64,000 nt of DNA from Mangrovimonas sp. YM274 (GTDB lineage Bacteria > Bacteroidota > Bacteroidia > Flavobacteriales > Flavobacteriaceae). The DNA lies in contig NZ_CP133091.1 of the NCBI RefSeq assembly GCF_030908385.1, positions 3,405,501 through 3,469,500 on the forward strand. The letters are read 5' to 3'. Below, piece by piece: positions 48,910 through 56,913 of the stretch. The notes beneath the pieces are model-generated. The model did not search any database and was not told the DNA's origin. It worked only from the letters and a program-made list of their open reading frames with translations. A program made the translations under genes and the position numbers. How positions within the stretch are numbered: the stretch's first letter is position 1; the number at the start of each line of letters is the position of its first letter.

Positions 48910-50373
48910 TTATTTCTTCAACTGTTTTAAAAAATCTTTCACTATTTTGTAATCATCAAAATCAAAGCGCTCGCCTTTAATTTCCTGATAGGTTTCATGC
49001 CCCTTTCCTGCCACCAAAATGATATCGTTGGGCTGTGCCATTTGACATGCTGCTTTTATAGCCTGTTTTCTATCAACAATAGACAGTGTTTTTTTGAAAT
49101 TTTGAGGCTCAACCCCTTTTTCTATATCTTCTATAATGGTTTCCGCCACTTCAGTTCTAGGGTTATCGCTGGTAAAAATCACCTTAGTACTTAATGCCGA
49201 AGCAATGTGCCCCATTTTAGGTCGCTTGGTTTTATCCCTATCGCCACCACAGCCTACAACGGTTATCAATTCTTCATTCTTGGTTCGGATACTATTGATC
49301 GTCTCCAACACATTTTTCAAGGCATCCGGCGTGTGTGCATAATCTACAATGGCCGTAATTTTATCTTCAGACACAAAATATTGGAAACGTCCACTTACGC
49401 TTTCCAACTGGCTTACCAATTGAAGCACTTCAACCGTCTCCAATCCCAATAATTTGGCGGTAGCATATATTGCCAAAATGTTGTAGGCATTGAAGTTTCC
49501 AATCAAACGTGTCCACACTTCATTATCATCCAATTTCAACAACAGGCCTCCAAATTGGTTTTCCAATATTTTCGCCTTAAAATCGGCATACGATTTCAAA
49601 GCATAGGTTTGCTTTTTAGCCTTGGTATTTTGCATCATTACCAAGCCATTTTTATCATCGATATTCACTAATGCAAAAGCCGTCTTTGGCAATTGATCAA
49701 AAAACATCTTTTTAACATCACGGTACTCCGCAAAAGTTTTGTGATAATCTAAATGATCGTGGGTTAAGTTTGTAAAAATCCCCCCTTCAAAATGAAGTCC
49801 CTCCGTTCTACTTTGATGAATTCCATGGGAACTTACCTCCATAAAGCAAAACTCCACCCCCTCTTCATTCATCTCATTCAAATATTTATTGATAGTCAAA
49901 GAATCTGGAGTGGTATGTGTGGCCTTATACTCCTTATCATCAACCATTATTTTCACGGTTGACAACAAACCAACCTTGAAGCCCGCTTTTTTAAACAACT
50001 GATACAATAACGTGGACACCGTAGTCTTACCGTTAGTACCCGTTACCCCCACCAGTTTTAAATTTTCCGATGGATTTCCATAAAAATTGGCCGCCATAAA
50101 CGCCAAGGCCTTATTAGCATCCTCCACTTGGATATAGGTAAGCTTTTCCTTCAACTCATTTGGCAAAGTTTCACAAACAATTGCCGCTGCACCATCCTCT
50201 ATAGCTTTTTCAATAAACTCATGTCCATCAACAACAGTGCCTTTGATAGCTACAAACACATCACCCTTTTTGATCTTTCGCGAATCAAAATGGACATCAG
50301 CCACTTTAACAGTAGTACTTCCCACTACTGCGTTTATAGTCACCTTGTACAATATGTCTTTTAACTCTATCAT
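48910..50373 (-). CDS. murE: UDP-MurNAc-tripeptide synthetase MurE (meso-DAP adding)
   Basis: A 487-residue Mur ligase adding the third residue of the stem peptide. VTGTNGKTTVSTLLYQLF is the P-loop, DYAHTPDALKNVL and GCGGDRDKTKRPKMG are MurE motifs, and FTSDNPRTE contains DNPR, which marks meso-diaminopimelate specificity. It shares one base with ftsI. murF, which usually follows murE in other phyla, is absent here; mraY comes next. Confidence 0.97.
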   Translation of the reverse strand: MIELKDILYKVTINAVVGSTTVKVADVHFDSRKIKKGDVFVAIKGTVVDGHEFIEKAIEDGAAAIVCETLPNELKEKLTYIQVEDANKALAFMAANFYGNPSENLKLVGVTGTNGKTTVSTLLYQLFKKAGFKVGLLSTVKIMVDDKEYKATHTTPDSLTINKYLNEMNEEGVEFCFMEVSSHGIHQSRTEGLHFEGGIFTNLTHDHLDYHKTFAEYRDVKKMFFDQLPKTAFALVNIDDKNGLVMMQNTKAKKQTYALKSYADFKAKILENQFGGLLLKLDDNEVWTRLIGNFNAYNILAIYATAKLLGLETVEVLQLVSQLESVSGRFQYFVSEDKITAIVDYAHTPDALKNVLETINSIRTKNEELITVVGCGGDRDKTKRPKMGHIASALSTKVIFTSDNPRTEVAETIIEDIEKGVEPQNFKKTLSIVDRKQAIKAACQMAQPNDIILVAGKGHETYQEIKGERFDFDDYKIVKDFLKQLKK

Positions 50374-52370
50374 TAAATATTTAACACGACTGTTTGATTA
50401 GGAGCAATTTTAACTCCTTTATTAATAGATTGCTTTCTAACCTCACCAACACCATTTACTTTCACCTTTAGGCCCATATTTTCCAAAAGTGCCATAGCAT
50501 CCATAACCGGCATTCCAACTACATTTGGCATGATGGTTTTATAGGTTTTAGCAACTTCGTAATAGGTCTCAAAGTCCTTTTCAATTTTGGCATCAGCAAA
50601 TTCCAATTGCTCCACCTCATCTATCAAAGGGGTATCAGTAAAGATCTTCTGCGCAATTCGTTTAAATACTGGTCCGGTAACATCTGCCCCATAATACCCT
50701 TTTTTAACACTTGGCTTATGGATTACCACAATACACGAATATTTAGGATTGTCCGCAGGAAAGTAGCCGGCAAAAGACGAAATGTACCGTCTGTTTTCTT
50801 TCCAATCCTTCATCCAATACTCGGTTTGAGCTGTACCCGTTTTCCCTGCCATTGAAAAATGCGGTGAATACAAAGAATGCCCTGTACCTCGCTCCACCAC
50901 ATTTTTTAATATGTCCTGAATCTCCTTTAAAGTTTTCTCAGAACAGATCCTGTCCTTAAGCTCCACCTGCTCGAAAGACTCTACTACTCTATCCAATTCT
51001 TTAACCGAACGCACAAACCTAGGCTTCACCATAACCCCATTATTCGCAATTGCATTATAAAAGGTCAAGGTCTGCAAAGGCGTCAACTTCAAATTATAGC
51101 CATAAGCCATAGAAGGCAAGGCATTTTTACTCCATATTTTATCCCCTGGACTTGGAATAACAGGCTGACCTTCCCCTAGAATTGGCAGACCCAACGGCTT
51201 ATCCAAGCGCCAATCCTTAAGATGATCAACAAATTTCTGTGGCTGTTTTGAATACCCTTGATCAATAATTGTTGCCAAACCAATATTAGACGAGACCTCT
51301 AATGTTCTAGCCACGGAAATCTTTCCATGTCCATGAGTATCATAAATCCCACGTCCATAAAACTGCTTATAGCCCATTTTGGTATCAATTATTGCCGAGG
51401 TATCCACTACCTTATCCTCCAAAGCAGCCATTAAAGCCATTACTTTAAACGTAGAACCAGGCTCATGCGCCTCGCCAACAGCATAATTTAAACGTTCATA
51501 ATAGTGTCCGTTTTCATTTCTACCCAAATTGGAAATCGCCTTAATCTCTCCCGTTTTTGCTTCCATCACAACCACACATCCATGATCCGCCTCATACTCT
51601 TCCAACTGCTTCAACAAAGCATGATGAGCTACGTCTTGAATATTCACGTCAATAGTGGTATATAAATCATACCCATCTTGAGGCTCCACTTCATTATAAT
51701 CTGCAATTGGTTTCCACTGTCCGTTTCCAATCTTCTGCTTCAACCTGTGCCCATTTACACCACTCAAATACTCCTGTCCATAAGCACCTTCAATTCCTGC
51801 TCTAGTAACATTCCCTTCCCCATCCACTCTTTCATACCCAATGGAACGATGAGCAATAGCACCCATAGGATGTTCGCGACGTGTGGTTTGCTCAACAATC
51901 AACCCACCTTTATAAGCACCAAGACTAAACATTGGAAAATTTCTAATTCTTATGTAATTAGAATAGCTAATATTCCTTGCTATTAAATAGTAGCGATTTT
52001 TATTGGCACGAGCTTTTCTTAAAGCATTTTGATATATCGCCGAAGGTTTCCCCGAATATTTAGAAAGGGAATCACAAAGCGGAATCAAGTACTTTTCAAA
52101 AGTTCTTGCTGAAGGCGTTAAAGCATCAAACCTGATATCGTACTTAGGAATAGAAGTCGCCAACAAACTACCATCGGCTGAATACACATTCCCTCTATTA
52201 GCAGGTATCTCGACATTTTTAACCGTACGTTTCTCTGCCAAATCACGGTATTTATCTCCTTGCACAAACTGAATAACAAAGAGCTTAAACACCACAGCCA
52301 GCACAAAGACAAACATGGTCCCTGCCACAAAGTACAACCTGTTTAATATGTTCTTTTCCGTTACTGCCAC
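50373..52370 (-). CDS. ftsI: Septal transpeptidase FtsI (PBP3) with PASTA domain
   Basis: A 665-residue class B penicillin-binding protein: one N-terminal span (FVAGTMFVFVLAVVFKLFV), a pedestal domain (RGNVYSADGSLLATS), and a transpeptidase with EPGSTFKVMALMAAL (SxxK), EVSSNIGLAT (SxN) and SMAGKTGTAQTEYW (KTG). A single PASTA domain (MPNVVGMPVMDAMALLENMG) ends the protein, as in Bacteroidetes FtsI. It crosslinks septal peptidoglycan with FtsW. ftsL lies 4 bases upstream. Confidence 0.96.
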   Translation of the reverse strand: MAVTEKNILNRLYFVAGTMFVFVLAVVFKLFVIQFVQGDKYRDLAEKRTVKNVEIPANRGNVYSADGSLLATSIPKYDIRFDALTPSARTFEKYLIPLCDSLSKYSGKPSAIYQNALRKARANKNRYYLIARNISYSNYIRIRNFPMFSLGAYKGGLIVEQTTRREHPMGAIAHRSIGYERVDGEGNVTRAGIEGAYGQEYLSGVNGHRLKQKIGNGQWKPIADYNEVEPQDGYDLYTTIDVNIQDVAHHALLKQLEEYEADHGCVVVMEAKTGEIKAISNLGRNENGHYYERLNYAVGEAHEPGSTFKVMALMAALEDKVVDTSAIIDTKMGYKQFYGRGIYDTHGHGKISVARTLEVSSNIGLATIIDQGYSKQPQKFVDHLKDWRLDKPLGLPILGEGQPVIPSPGDKIWSKNALPSMAYGYNLKLTPLQTLTFYNAIANNGVMVKPRFVRSVKELDRVVESFEQVELKDRICSEKTLKEIQDILKNVVERGTGHSLYSPHFSMAGKTGTAQTEYWMKDWKENRRYISSFAGYFPADNPKYSCIVVIHKPSVKKGYYGADVTGPVFKRIAQKIFTDTPLIDEVEQLEFADAKIEKDFETYYEVAKTYKTIMPNVVGMPVMDAMALLENMGLKVKVNGVGEVRKQSINKGVKIAPNQTVVLNI

Positions 52371-52374
52371 GCTT

Positions 52375-52692
52375 CTACTGCTGCGATTTTATTCTTATTT
52401 TTCTAGGAGGAATTTCCGAAGGAAACACTCCTTTCTCCGACATTTTTTTTACTAAAGACGATTCCATCTTAAGCCTCATCAATTGCGAACGCCCATCTAC
52501 AAAAGCCGAACGCAACTCCTTCACCTCATTATTTAAGCGTGCAATCTCATGCACTTTTTTATCGGCACTATGAGAACTTGCAATCATAACTAGGGCCAAG
52601 ACAGAAATAAAAATGATAACCCTCCAATTTTTAAAAGAATCATCACTAACTAAAAACTTCCCTTTCAGAATACTATAAACATTGTTTTTCAT
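52375..52692 (-). CDS. ftsL: FtsL-like division protein
   Basis: A 105-residue bitopic protein: a short cytoplasmic head, a span WRVIIFISVLALVMIASSHS, then a charged helical stretch KKVHEIARLNNEVKELRSAF with heptad-like spacing, consistent with the FtsL/FtsB coiled coil. Sequence identity in this family is very low, so the call rests on topology and position between rsmH and ftsI. The first bases overlap the rsmH stop by 4 bp. Confidence 0.82.
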   Translation of the reverse strand: MKNNVYSILKGKFLVSDDSFKNWRVIIFISVLALVMIASSHSADKKVHEIARLNNEVKELRSAFVDGRSQLMRLKMESSLVKKMSEKGVFPSEIPPRKIRIKSQQ

Positions 52693-53597
52693 AGTTTCTC
52701 AGCGATTCTTAATTTAGCACTCCGCGCCCTACTATTTTGAGCGATCTCTTCTTTAGTTGGCACTATCAATCCGCCCACCTTTTTCAACGGCACTTCAAAA
52801 TTCCCAAACATATCACGCTCGGGCTCCCCTTCAAACAAACCATTTCTTATGAAACGTTTCACCAACCGATCCTCCAAAGAGTGGTAGGAAATAAAACTTA
52901 AACGCCCACCTTGCTTTAACAGCTCCGGCATTTGCAGCAACAATTCCTTAAGCACCTCAATCTCCTGATTCACCTCTATACGAATGGCCTGATAAATCTG
53001 AGCCAACACTTTATTCTCCTTTTTATGCCCCAAAAAGCGCTTCAACACTTCCTTAAGCTGCTCGCTTGTTTTTATGGACGCATCTTTTCTTGCCTCCACT
53101 ATTATCCTAGCCATTGCAGGAGCCTGCCTTAATTCGCCATACTGCAAAAGCACTTGCCTCAACTGCTCCTCCTCATAATCATTTACAACATTATATGCAG
53201 ACAACCCCTCCTTCTGATTCATGCGCATATCCAAATTAGCTTCAAACCTTGTGGAAAACCCTCGCTCCGCCACATCAAACTGATGAGAGGACACCCCAAA
53301 ATCTGCCAAAACACCATCCACTTCTTTAACGCCATAAAACCTCAAGAAACGCTTGATGTATCTAAAATTCTCATTTATTAACGTAAAGCGAGAATCATCA
53401 ATAGCATTCGCCAAAGCATCTTGGTCCTGATCAAAAGCAAACAACTTCCCTTCCGGCCCCAAGCGACTTAAAATCTCTCTACTATGCCCACCTCCTCCAA
53501 AGGTCACATCTACATACACTCCATCAGGCTTAATATTTAAACCATCAACTGTTTCCTTTAACAATACCGGATTATGATATTCCATACTCATCGTCAT
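52689..53597 (-). CDS. rsmH: 16S rRNA m4C1402 methyltransferase RsmH
   Basis: A 302-residue SAM-dependent enzyme that methylates N4 of C1402 in 16S rRNA. YHNPVLLKETVDGL is the family start, VDVTFGGGGHSREIL the SAM loop, LADFGVSSHQFDVAERGFS and FISYHSLEDRLVKRFI are hallmark segments. The first ATG (53,597) overlaps mraZ by 26 bp. An ATG five codons in, or (M)EYHNPVLL at 53,585, is also plausible and closer to the common start. Confidence 0.95.
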   Translation of the reverse strand: MTMSMEYHNPVLLKETVDGLNIKPDGVYVDVTFGGGGHSREILSRLGPEGKLFAFDQDQDALANAIDDSRFTLINENFRYIKRFLRFYGVKEVDGVLADFGVSSHQFDVAERGFSTRFEANLDMRMNQKEGLSAYNVVNDYEEEQLRQVLLQYGELRQAPAMARIIVEARKDASIKTSEQLKEVLKRFLGHKKENKVLAQIYQAIRIEVNQEIEVLKELLLQMPELLKQGGRLSFISYHSLEDRLVKRFIRNGLFEGEPERDMFGNFEVPLKKVGGLIVPTKEEIAQNSRARSAKLRIAEKL

Positions 53598-54042
53598 CTT
53601 GTCCCATTACTTCTTCAGCCAAATCAGCAAAATCTTCAGCTGCATCGTCTATAGACTGTTCATACTTATCTTTATCCCAAATTTCAACGATATTAATGGC
53701 CGACGACAACACTATCTCTTTGGAAATTCCCGAAAAGGCAATTAAATCTTTTGGAATAAGCAAACGGCCCGCAGTATCCACTTCCACCATTTTCACACCT
53801 GCCGTAAAACGTCTAATAAAATCGTTGTTCTTTTTCTTAAACCGATTAAGTTTGTTCATCTTTTGCATGAGCTTCTCCCACTCTGCCATCGGATACAATT
53901 CCAGGCAAGGTTGAAACACTGCTCGCTTAAGCACAAAACCATCCTGAAATACAGGAGAAAGTTGTTTTTTAAGCGCAGAAGGCAACATTAACCTACCTTT
54001 GGCATCAACTTTACATTCGTATGTCCCTATTAATGAATTCAA
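53572..54042 (-). CDS. mraZ: Transcriptional regulator MraZ
   Basis: A 156-residue protein with two SpoVT/AbrB-like swapped-hairpin repeats: GTYECKVDAKGRLMLPSALK and VKMVEVDTAGRLLIPKDL, each carrying the family D-x3-R core (DAKGR, DTAGR). MraZ forms ring oligomers that bind direct repeats upstream of its own gene and represses the dcw operon. Three such repeats lie at 54,094-54,123. First gene of the operon; a charged acidic tail (about 130-156) follows the second repeat. Confidence 0.95.
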   Translation of the reverse strand: MNSLIGTYECKVDAKGRLMLPSALKKQLSPVFQDGFVLKRAVFQPCLELYPMAEWEKLMQKMNKLNRFKKKNNDFIRRFTAGVKMVEVDTAGRLLIPKDLIAFSGISKEIVLSSAINIVEIWDKDKYEQSIDDAAEDFADLAEEVMGQDDDEYGIS

Positions 54043-54075
54043 AACGACCGGCTTATACTACAAACGATAACAATT

Positions 54076-54083
54076 CAAATATA
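54076..54083 (-). promoter_or_regulatory. -7 promoter element of the mraZ/dcw operon
   Basis: On the minus strand TATATTTG is an exact TAnnTTTG element 34 bases before the mraZ ATG. The expected -33 region (about 54,102-54,107) has no TTTG and is occupied by the MraZ-box repeats, which suggests that MraZ binding would block the promoter directly. Confidence 0.65.
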
Positions 54084-54093
54084 TTGAAAAATT

Positions 54094-54123
54094 TACCACA
54101 TTTTACCACTTTCTACCACTTTT
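54094..54123 (-). promoter_or_regulatory. MraZ box: three direct repeats at 10-bp spacing
   Basis: On the minus strand the units are AAAAGTGGTA, GAAAGTGGTA and AAATGTGGTA, with the core GTGGTA recurring exactly every 10 bases. Known MraZ operators are three or four short direct repeats with one-turn spacing upstream of mraZ (TGGGN in E. coli, AAAGTG-like in mollicutes). Position, period and core agree, though binding is not shown. Confidence 0.75.
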
Positions 54124-54384
54124 GTTAATAATTTCTATATAATGAAGCATTTAACCGCCCAATTACAACTCCCAAAAAACCTTAAATATTTTAAGTTCAA
54201 CCCCTTGAATTGTTCATAACATTTAGAAATTCCATCATCTATAATGTTAACAATTAGCGTGGATTTTTCAGGTCAAAAGGACTTCATCACACTATATTCC
54301 GACCGAAAAAAACTATCAAAAACAACATTTGGCACCTACCTGATTTCATAATCAAAAAACAGTACGAATAATCAGATAAATACC

Positions 54385-54392
54385 TATATTTG
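54385..54392 (+). promoter_or_regulatory. -7 promoter element for the hydrolase gene
   Basis: TATATTTG, an exact TAnnTTTG match, lies 30 bases before the ATG at 54,422. No well-spaced TTTG is seen for the -33 position. Confidence 0.45.
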
Positions 54393-54421
54393 CTTTTGAT
54401 GAAGATGACTAACATATATAC

Positions 54422-55186
54422 ATGAAGCACCTTTTAAAAACAGAGAAAAACTATAATTATATTGAAGTTGGAGAAGGAAAGCCTATAGTTGTTTTACACG
54501 GTTTAATGGGTGGACTAAGCAATTTTGACGCTGTTACACGCCACTTTAGCAACAAAGGCTACAAGGTCATCATCCCCGAGCTACCAATTTACACCATGTC
54601 CTTACTCAAAACCAACGTTAAGAGTTTTGCCAAGTATTTACATGATTTTATAGAACACAAACAGCTTAACGATGTTATTTTGTTAGGCAATTCCCTGGGC
54701 GGGCATATTGGTCTTTACCACACCAAACTGTTTCCTGAAAAAGTGAAAGCGCTTATCATTACCGGAAGTTCTGGACTTTACGAAAGTGCCATGGGCAGTG
54801 GGTATACTAAACGCAGCGACTATGAGGTCATCAAAAAAAAGGCTCAGGATGTATTTTACAATCCTGAAGTGGCTACAAAAGAAATTGTAGACGAAGTATA
54901 CCAAACGGTAAACGACAGAAACAAGCTTGTAAAAACATTGGCCATTGCAAAGAGCGCCATTAGACACAATATGGCCAAGGACCTTCCATACATGGAAACC
55001 CCCACCTGCATTATTTGGGGAAAAAATGATACCGTTACGCCTCCAGAAGTAGCAGAGGAATTCCACTCCCTCCTACCAGACTCTACCCTTTTTTGGATAG
55101 ACAAATGTGGCCATGCCGCCATGATGGAGCACCCAGACGAATTCAATACCATTTTAGACAAATGGCTCACTGAACGCAATTTTTAA
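54422..55186 (+). CDS. Alpha/beta hydrolase
   Basis: A 254-residue hydrolase. VVLHGLMGGLSNF is the oxyanion-hole region, GNSLGGHIG (from residue 89) holds nucleophile Ser91, WGKNDTVTPP gives acid Asp203 and CGHAAMMEHP gives His231, so the catalytic triad is complete. The fold class resembles meta-cleavage-product hydrolases and general esterases; the substrate is unknown. It is divergent from mraZ and 9 bp upstream of engB, so the two probably share a transcript. No signal peptide is seen. Confidence 0.9.
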   Translation: MKHLLKTEKNYNYIEVGEGKPIVVLHGLMGGLSNFDAVTRHFSNKGYKVIIPELPIYTMSLLKTNVKSFAKYLHDFIEHKQLNDVILLGNSLGGHIGLYHTKLFPEKVKALIITGSSGLYESAMGSGYTKRSDYEVIKKKAQDVFYNPEVATKEIVDEVYQTVNDRNKLVKTLAIAKSAIRHNMAKDLPYMETPTCIIWGKNDTVTPPEVAEEFHSLLPDSTLFWIDKCGHAAMMEHPDEFNTILDKWLTERNF

Positions 55187-55195
55187 ACAGAAGTA

Positions 55196-55810
55196 ATGTT
55201 AATCAAAACCGCTGAATTTATTATCAGTAATTCCGACGTTTCCAAATGTCCGAAGGACCCTATTCCAGAATACGCTTTTATTGGAAGAAGTAATGTTGGA
55301 AAATCTTCTTTGATCAACATGCTTACAAACCACAAAAGTCTAGCAAAAACTTCTGGAAGGCCAGGGAAAACCCAATTGATCAATCACTTTTTGATCAACA
55401 AGAATTGGTTTTTGGTCGATTTACCTGGTTACGGTTACGCTAGAGTTTCAAAAACAGCTAAGAAAAAGTTCCAAAAATTCATTACCAACTATTTCGAGCA
55501 ACGCCAACAATTGGTATCGGCATTTGTATTGGTAGACATTCGTCATGAACCTCAAAAAATCGACATGGAGTTCATGGAATATTTAGGAGAAAATGGCATT
55601 CCTTTTTCTATCATTTTCACAAAGGCCGATAAATTGAAACCAATGGCCATTGAAAGAAACGTTGAAAACTACACCAAAGAAATGCTCAAAGTCTGGGAAG
55701 AAATGCCCCCTTATTTCATCACCTCTTCCAGCAAAACTATTGGCCGTGAGGAACTCTTAAATTTCATTCAAGAGACCAATACGGAGATCAACAATTTAAA
55801 AAACCAATAG
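55196..55810 (+). CDS. engB: Ribosome biogenesis GTPase EngB (YihA/YsxC)
   Basis: A 204-residue small GTPase needed for large-subunit ribosome assembly. G1 is GRSNVGKSS (residues 30-38), G2 lies in [16 protein letters not shown]3 is [12 protein letters not shown] and G4 is TKADKLKP. Length and the GYGYA and SGRPGKTQ signatures are diagnostic. It ends four bases from the convergent permease gene. Confidence 0.96.
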   Translation: MLIKTAEFIISNSDVSKCPKDPIPEYAFIGRSNVGKSSLINMLTNHKSLAKTSGRPGKTQLINHFLINKNWFLVDLPGYGYARVSKTAKKKFQKFITNYFEQRQQLVSAFVLVDIRHEPQKIDMEFMEYLGENGIPFSIIFTKADKLKPMAIERNVENYTKEMLKVWEEMPPYFITSSSKTIGREELLNFIQETNTEINNLKNQ

Positions 55811-55813
55811 AGT

Positions 55814-56908
55814 TTAACTTTTTACATCTAAGGCATCTCTAAGTGCATTCCCTATCAGCATAAATGCCATTACCAAAACCATGATACACACACCGGGTAT
55901 CAAAGCTAGGTACGGTTTCCCTAGGATAATATAGTTGTAATGATCCTTGATCATGCCTCCCCAACTTGGCATGGGCGGCTGTGCTCCAATCCCTAAAAAA
56001 CTTAAACCACTTTCTATTAATATTGCTGCCGCAAAATTAGCTGCCGATATTACGATAATAGGCGCCATAATATTAGGCAAGATATGTCTAGAAATAATTC
56101 TAAAATCGGTATAGCCCAAAGCTCTTGCCGCTGTTACATATTGCATCTCCTTAACACCAATTACCTGTCCCCTCACCACACGAGCCACTTCCACCCACAT
56201 TGTCAACCCCACAGCGATAAACACCTGCCAAAAGCCCTTCCCTAAAGTTAAAGTAATAGCAATCACCAAAAGTAAGGTTGGTATTGACCAAGTGACATTT
56301 ATGAGCCACATGATTACAGCGTCTATTTTCCCTCCAAAATAACCAGCAATGCTTCCCATGAAAATTCCAATTATTAAAGAAATAAACACTGCTACAAAAC
56401 CAATAAAAAATGAAATACGGGAACCAATCAAGATTCTACTCAACAAATCCCTACCATATTTATCGGTTCCGAAAAGAAAACGTCGCTCCTTTATATAAGG
56501 GAAATATTCATTGTTAGGAAATTTATTCAACGCAACTTCTTTAACGATGCCTTCAAGACCATCGGATGCGAATTCGGTATACACCAAATGGTCACCTACC
56601 ACTTCATAGGCTGAAATAGGAATTTCGGAATCGGCATTTTTATCTCCAAAAAACGCCTTGGAAAACCACGATTGTTGCGATTGAACTTCAGAAGGAACTG
56701 TAAGCACGGTCACCTTAAACCCCGGCTTTTTGGAATGAATGGCTAAATGCATCTGATTGGCGCTTTGACTATCATCAGGTGCCAACACATAAGCAAACAT
56801 AGCAATAAGACCAATTGTTATGACTATACCCAAACTTAAAACGCCCCAAAAGTTACTTTTAAACTTTTGGAGCGCTAATTGAGATAATGAGTTATTATGT
56901 ATACTCAC
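55814..56908 (-). CDS. OppC/DppC-type ABC transporter permease
   Basis: A 364-residue permease for peptides or related solutes. The first span GVLSLGIVITIGLIAMFAY is followed by a large periplasmic loop (about residues 45-150), then LFGTDKYGRDLLSRILIGSR, the typical OppC start of the transport core. The cytoplasmic EAA loop is AARALGYTDFRIISRHILPN, and IESGLSFLGIGAQPPMPSWG is the other family signature. No partner permease, ATPase or binding protein is adjacent, so its complex must be encoded elsewhere. The loop makes it longer than E. coli OppC (302). Confidence 0.88.
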   Translation of the reverse strand: MSIHNNSLSQLALQKFKSNFWGVLSLGIVITIGLIAMFAYVLAPDDSQSANQMHLAIHSKKPGFKVTVLTVPSEVQSQQSWFSKAFFGDKNADSEIPISAYEVVGDHLVYTEFASDGLEGIVKEVALNKFPNNEYFPYIKERRFLFGTDKYGRDLLSRILIGSRISFFIGFVAVFISLIIGIFMGSIAGYFGGKIDAVIMWLINVTWSIPTLLLVIAITLTLGKGFWQVFIAVGLTMWVEVARVVRGQVIGVKEMQYVTAARALGYTDFRIISRHILPNIMAPIIVISAANFAAAILIESGLSFLGIGAQPPMPSWGGMIKDHYNYIILGKPYLALIPGVCIMVLVMAFMLIGNALRDALDVKS

Positions 56909-56913
56909 TTATA

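Larger units (their letters stand above)
54043..54421. other. 379-bp divergent spacer with mraZ and hydrolase promoters
   Basis: Non-coding AT-rich spacer between mraZ (minus) and the hydrolase gene (plus). Besides the promoter and operator elements listed separately, I see no gene, tRNA or repeat in about 54,124-54,380. Confidence 0.7.

Noticed and set aside
48899-48910. Missing murF between murE and mraY as a deletion
   Set aside because: The two genes are only 10 bp apart with intact ends, and Bacteroidetes normally carry murF outside this cluster, so it is not a local loss.
54683-55066. Minus-strand open frame of 127 codons across the hydrolase gene
   Set aside because: It lies fully inside the hydrolase, which has a complete catalytic triad, and has no family-like composition.
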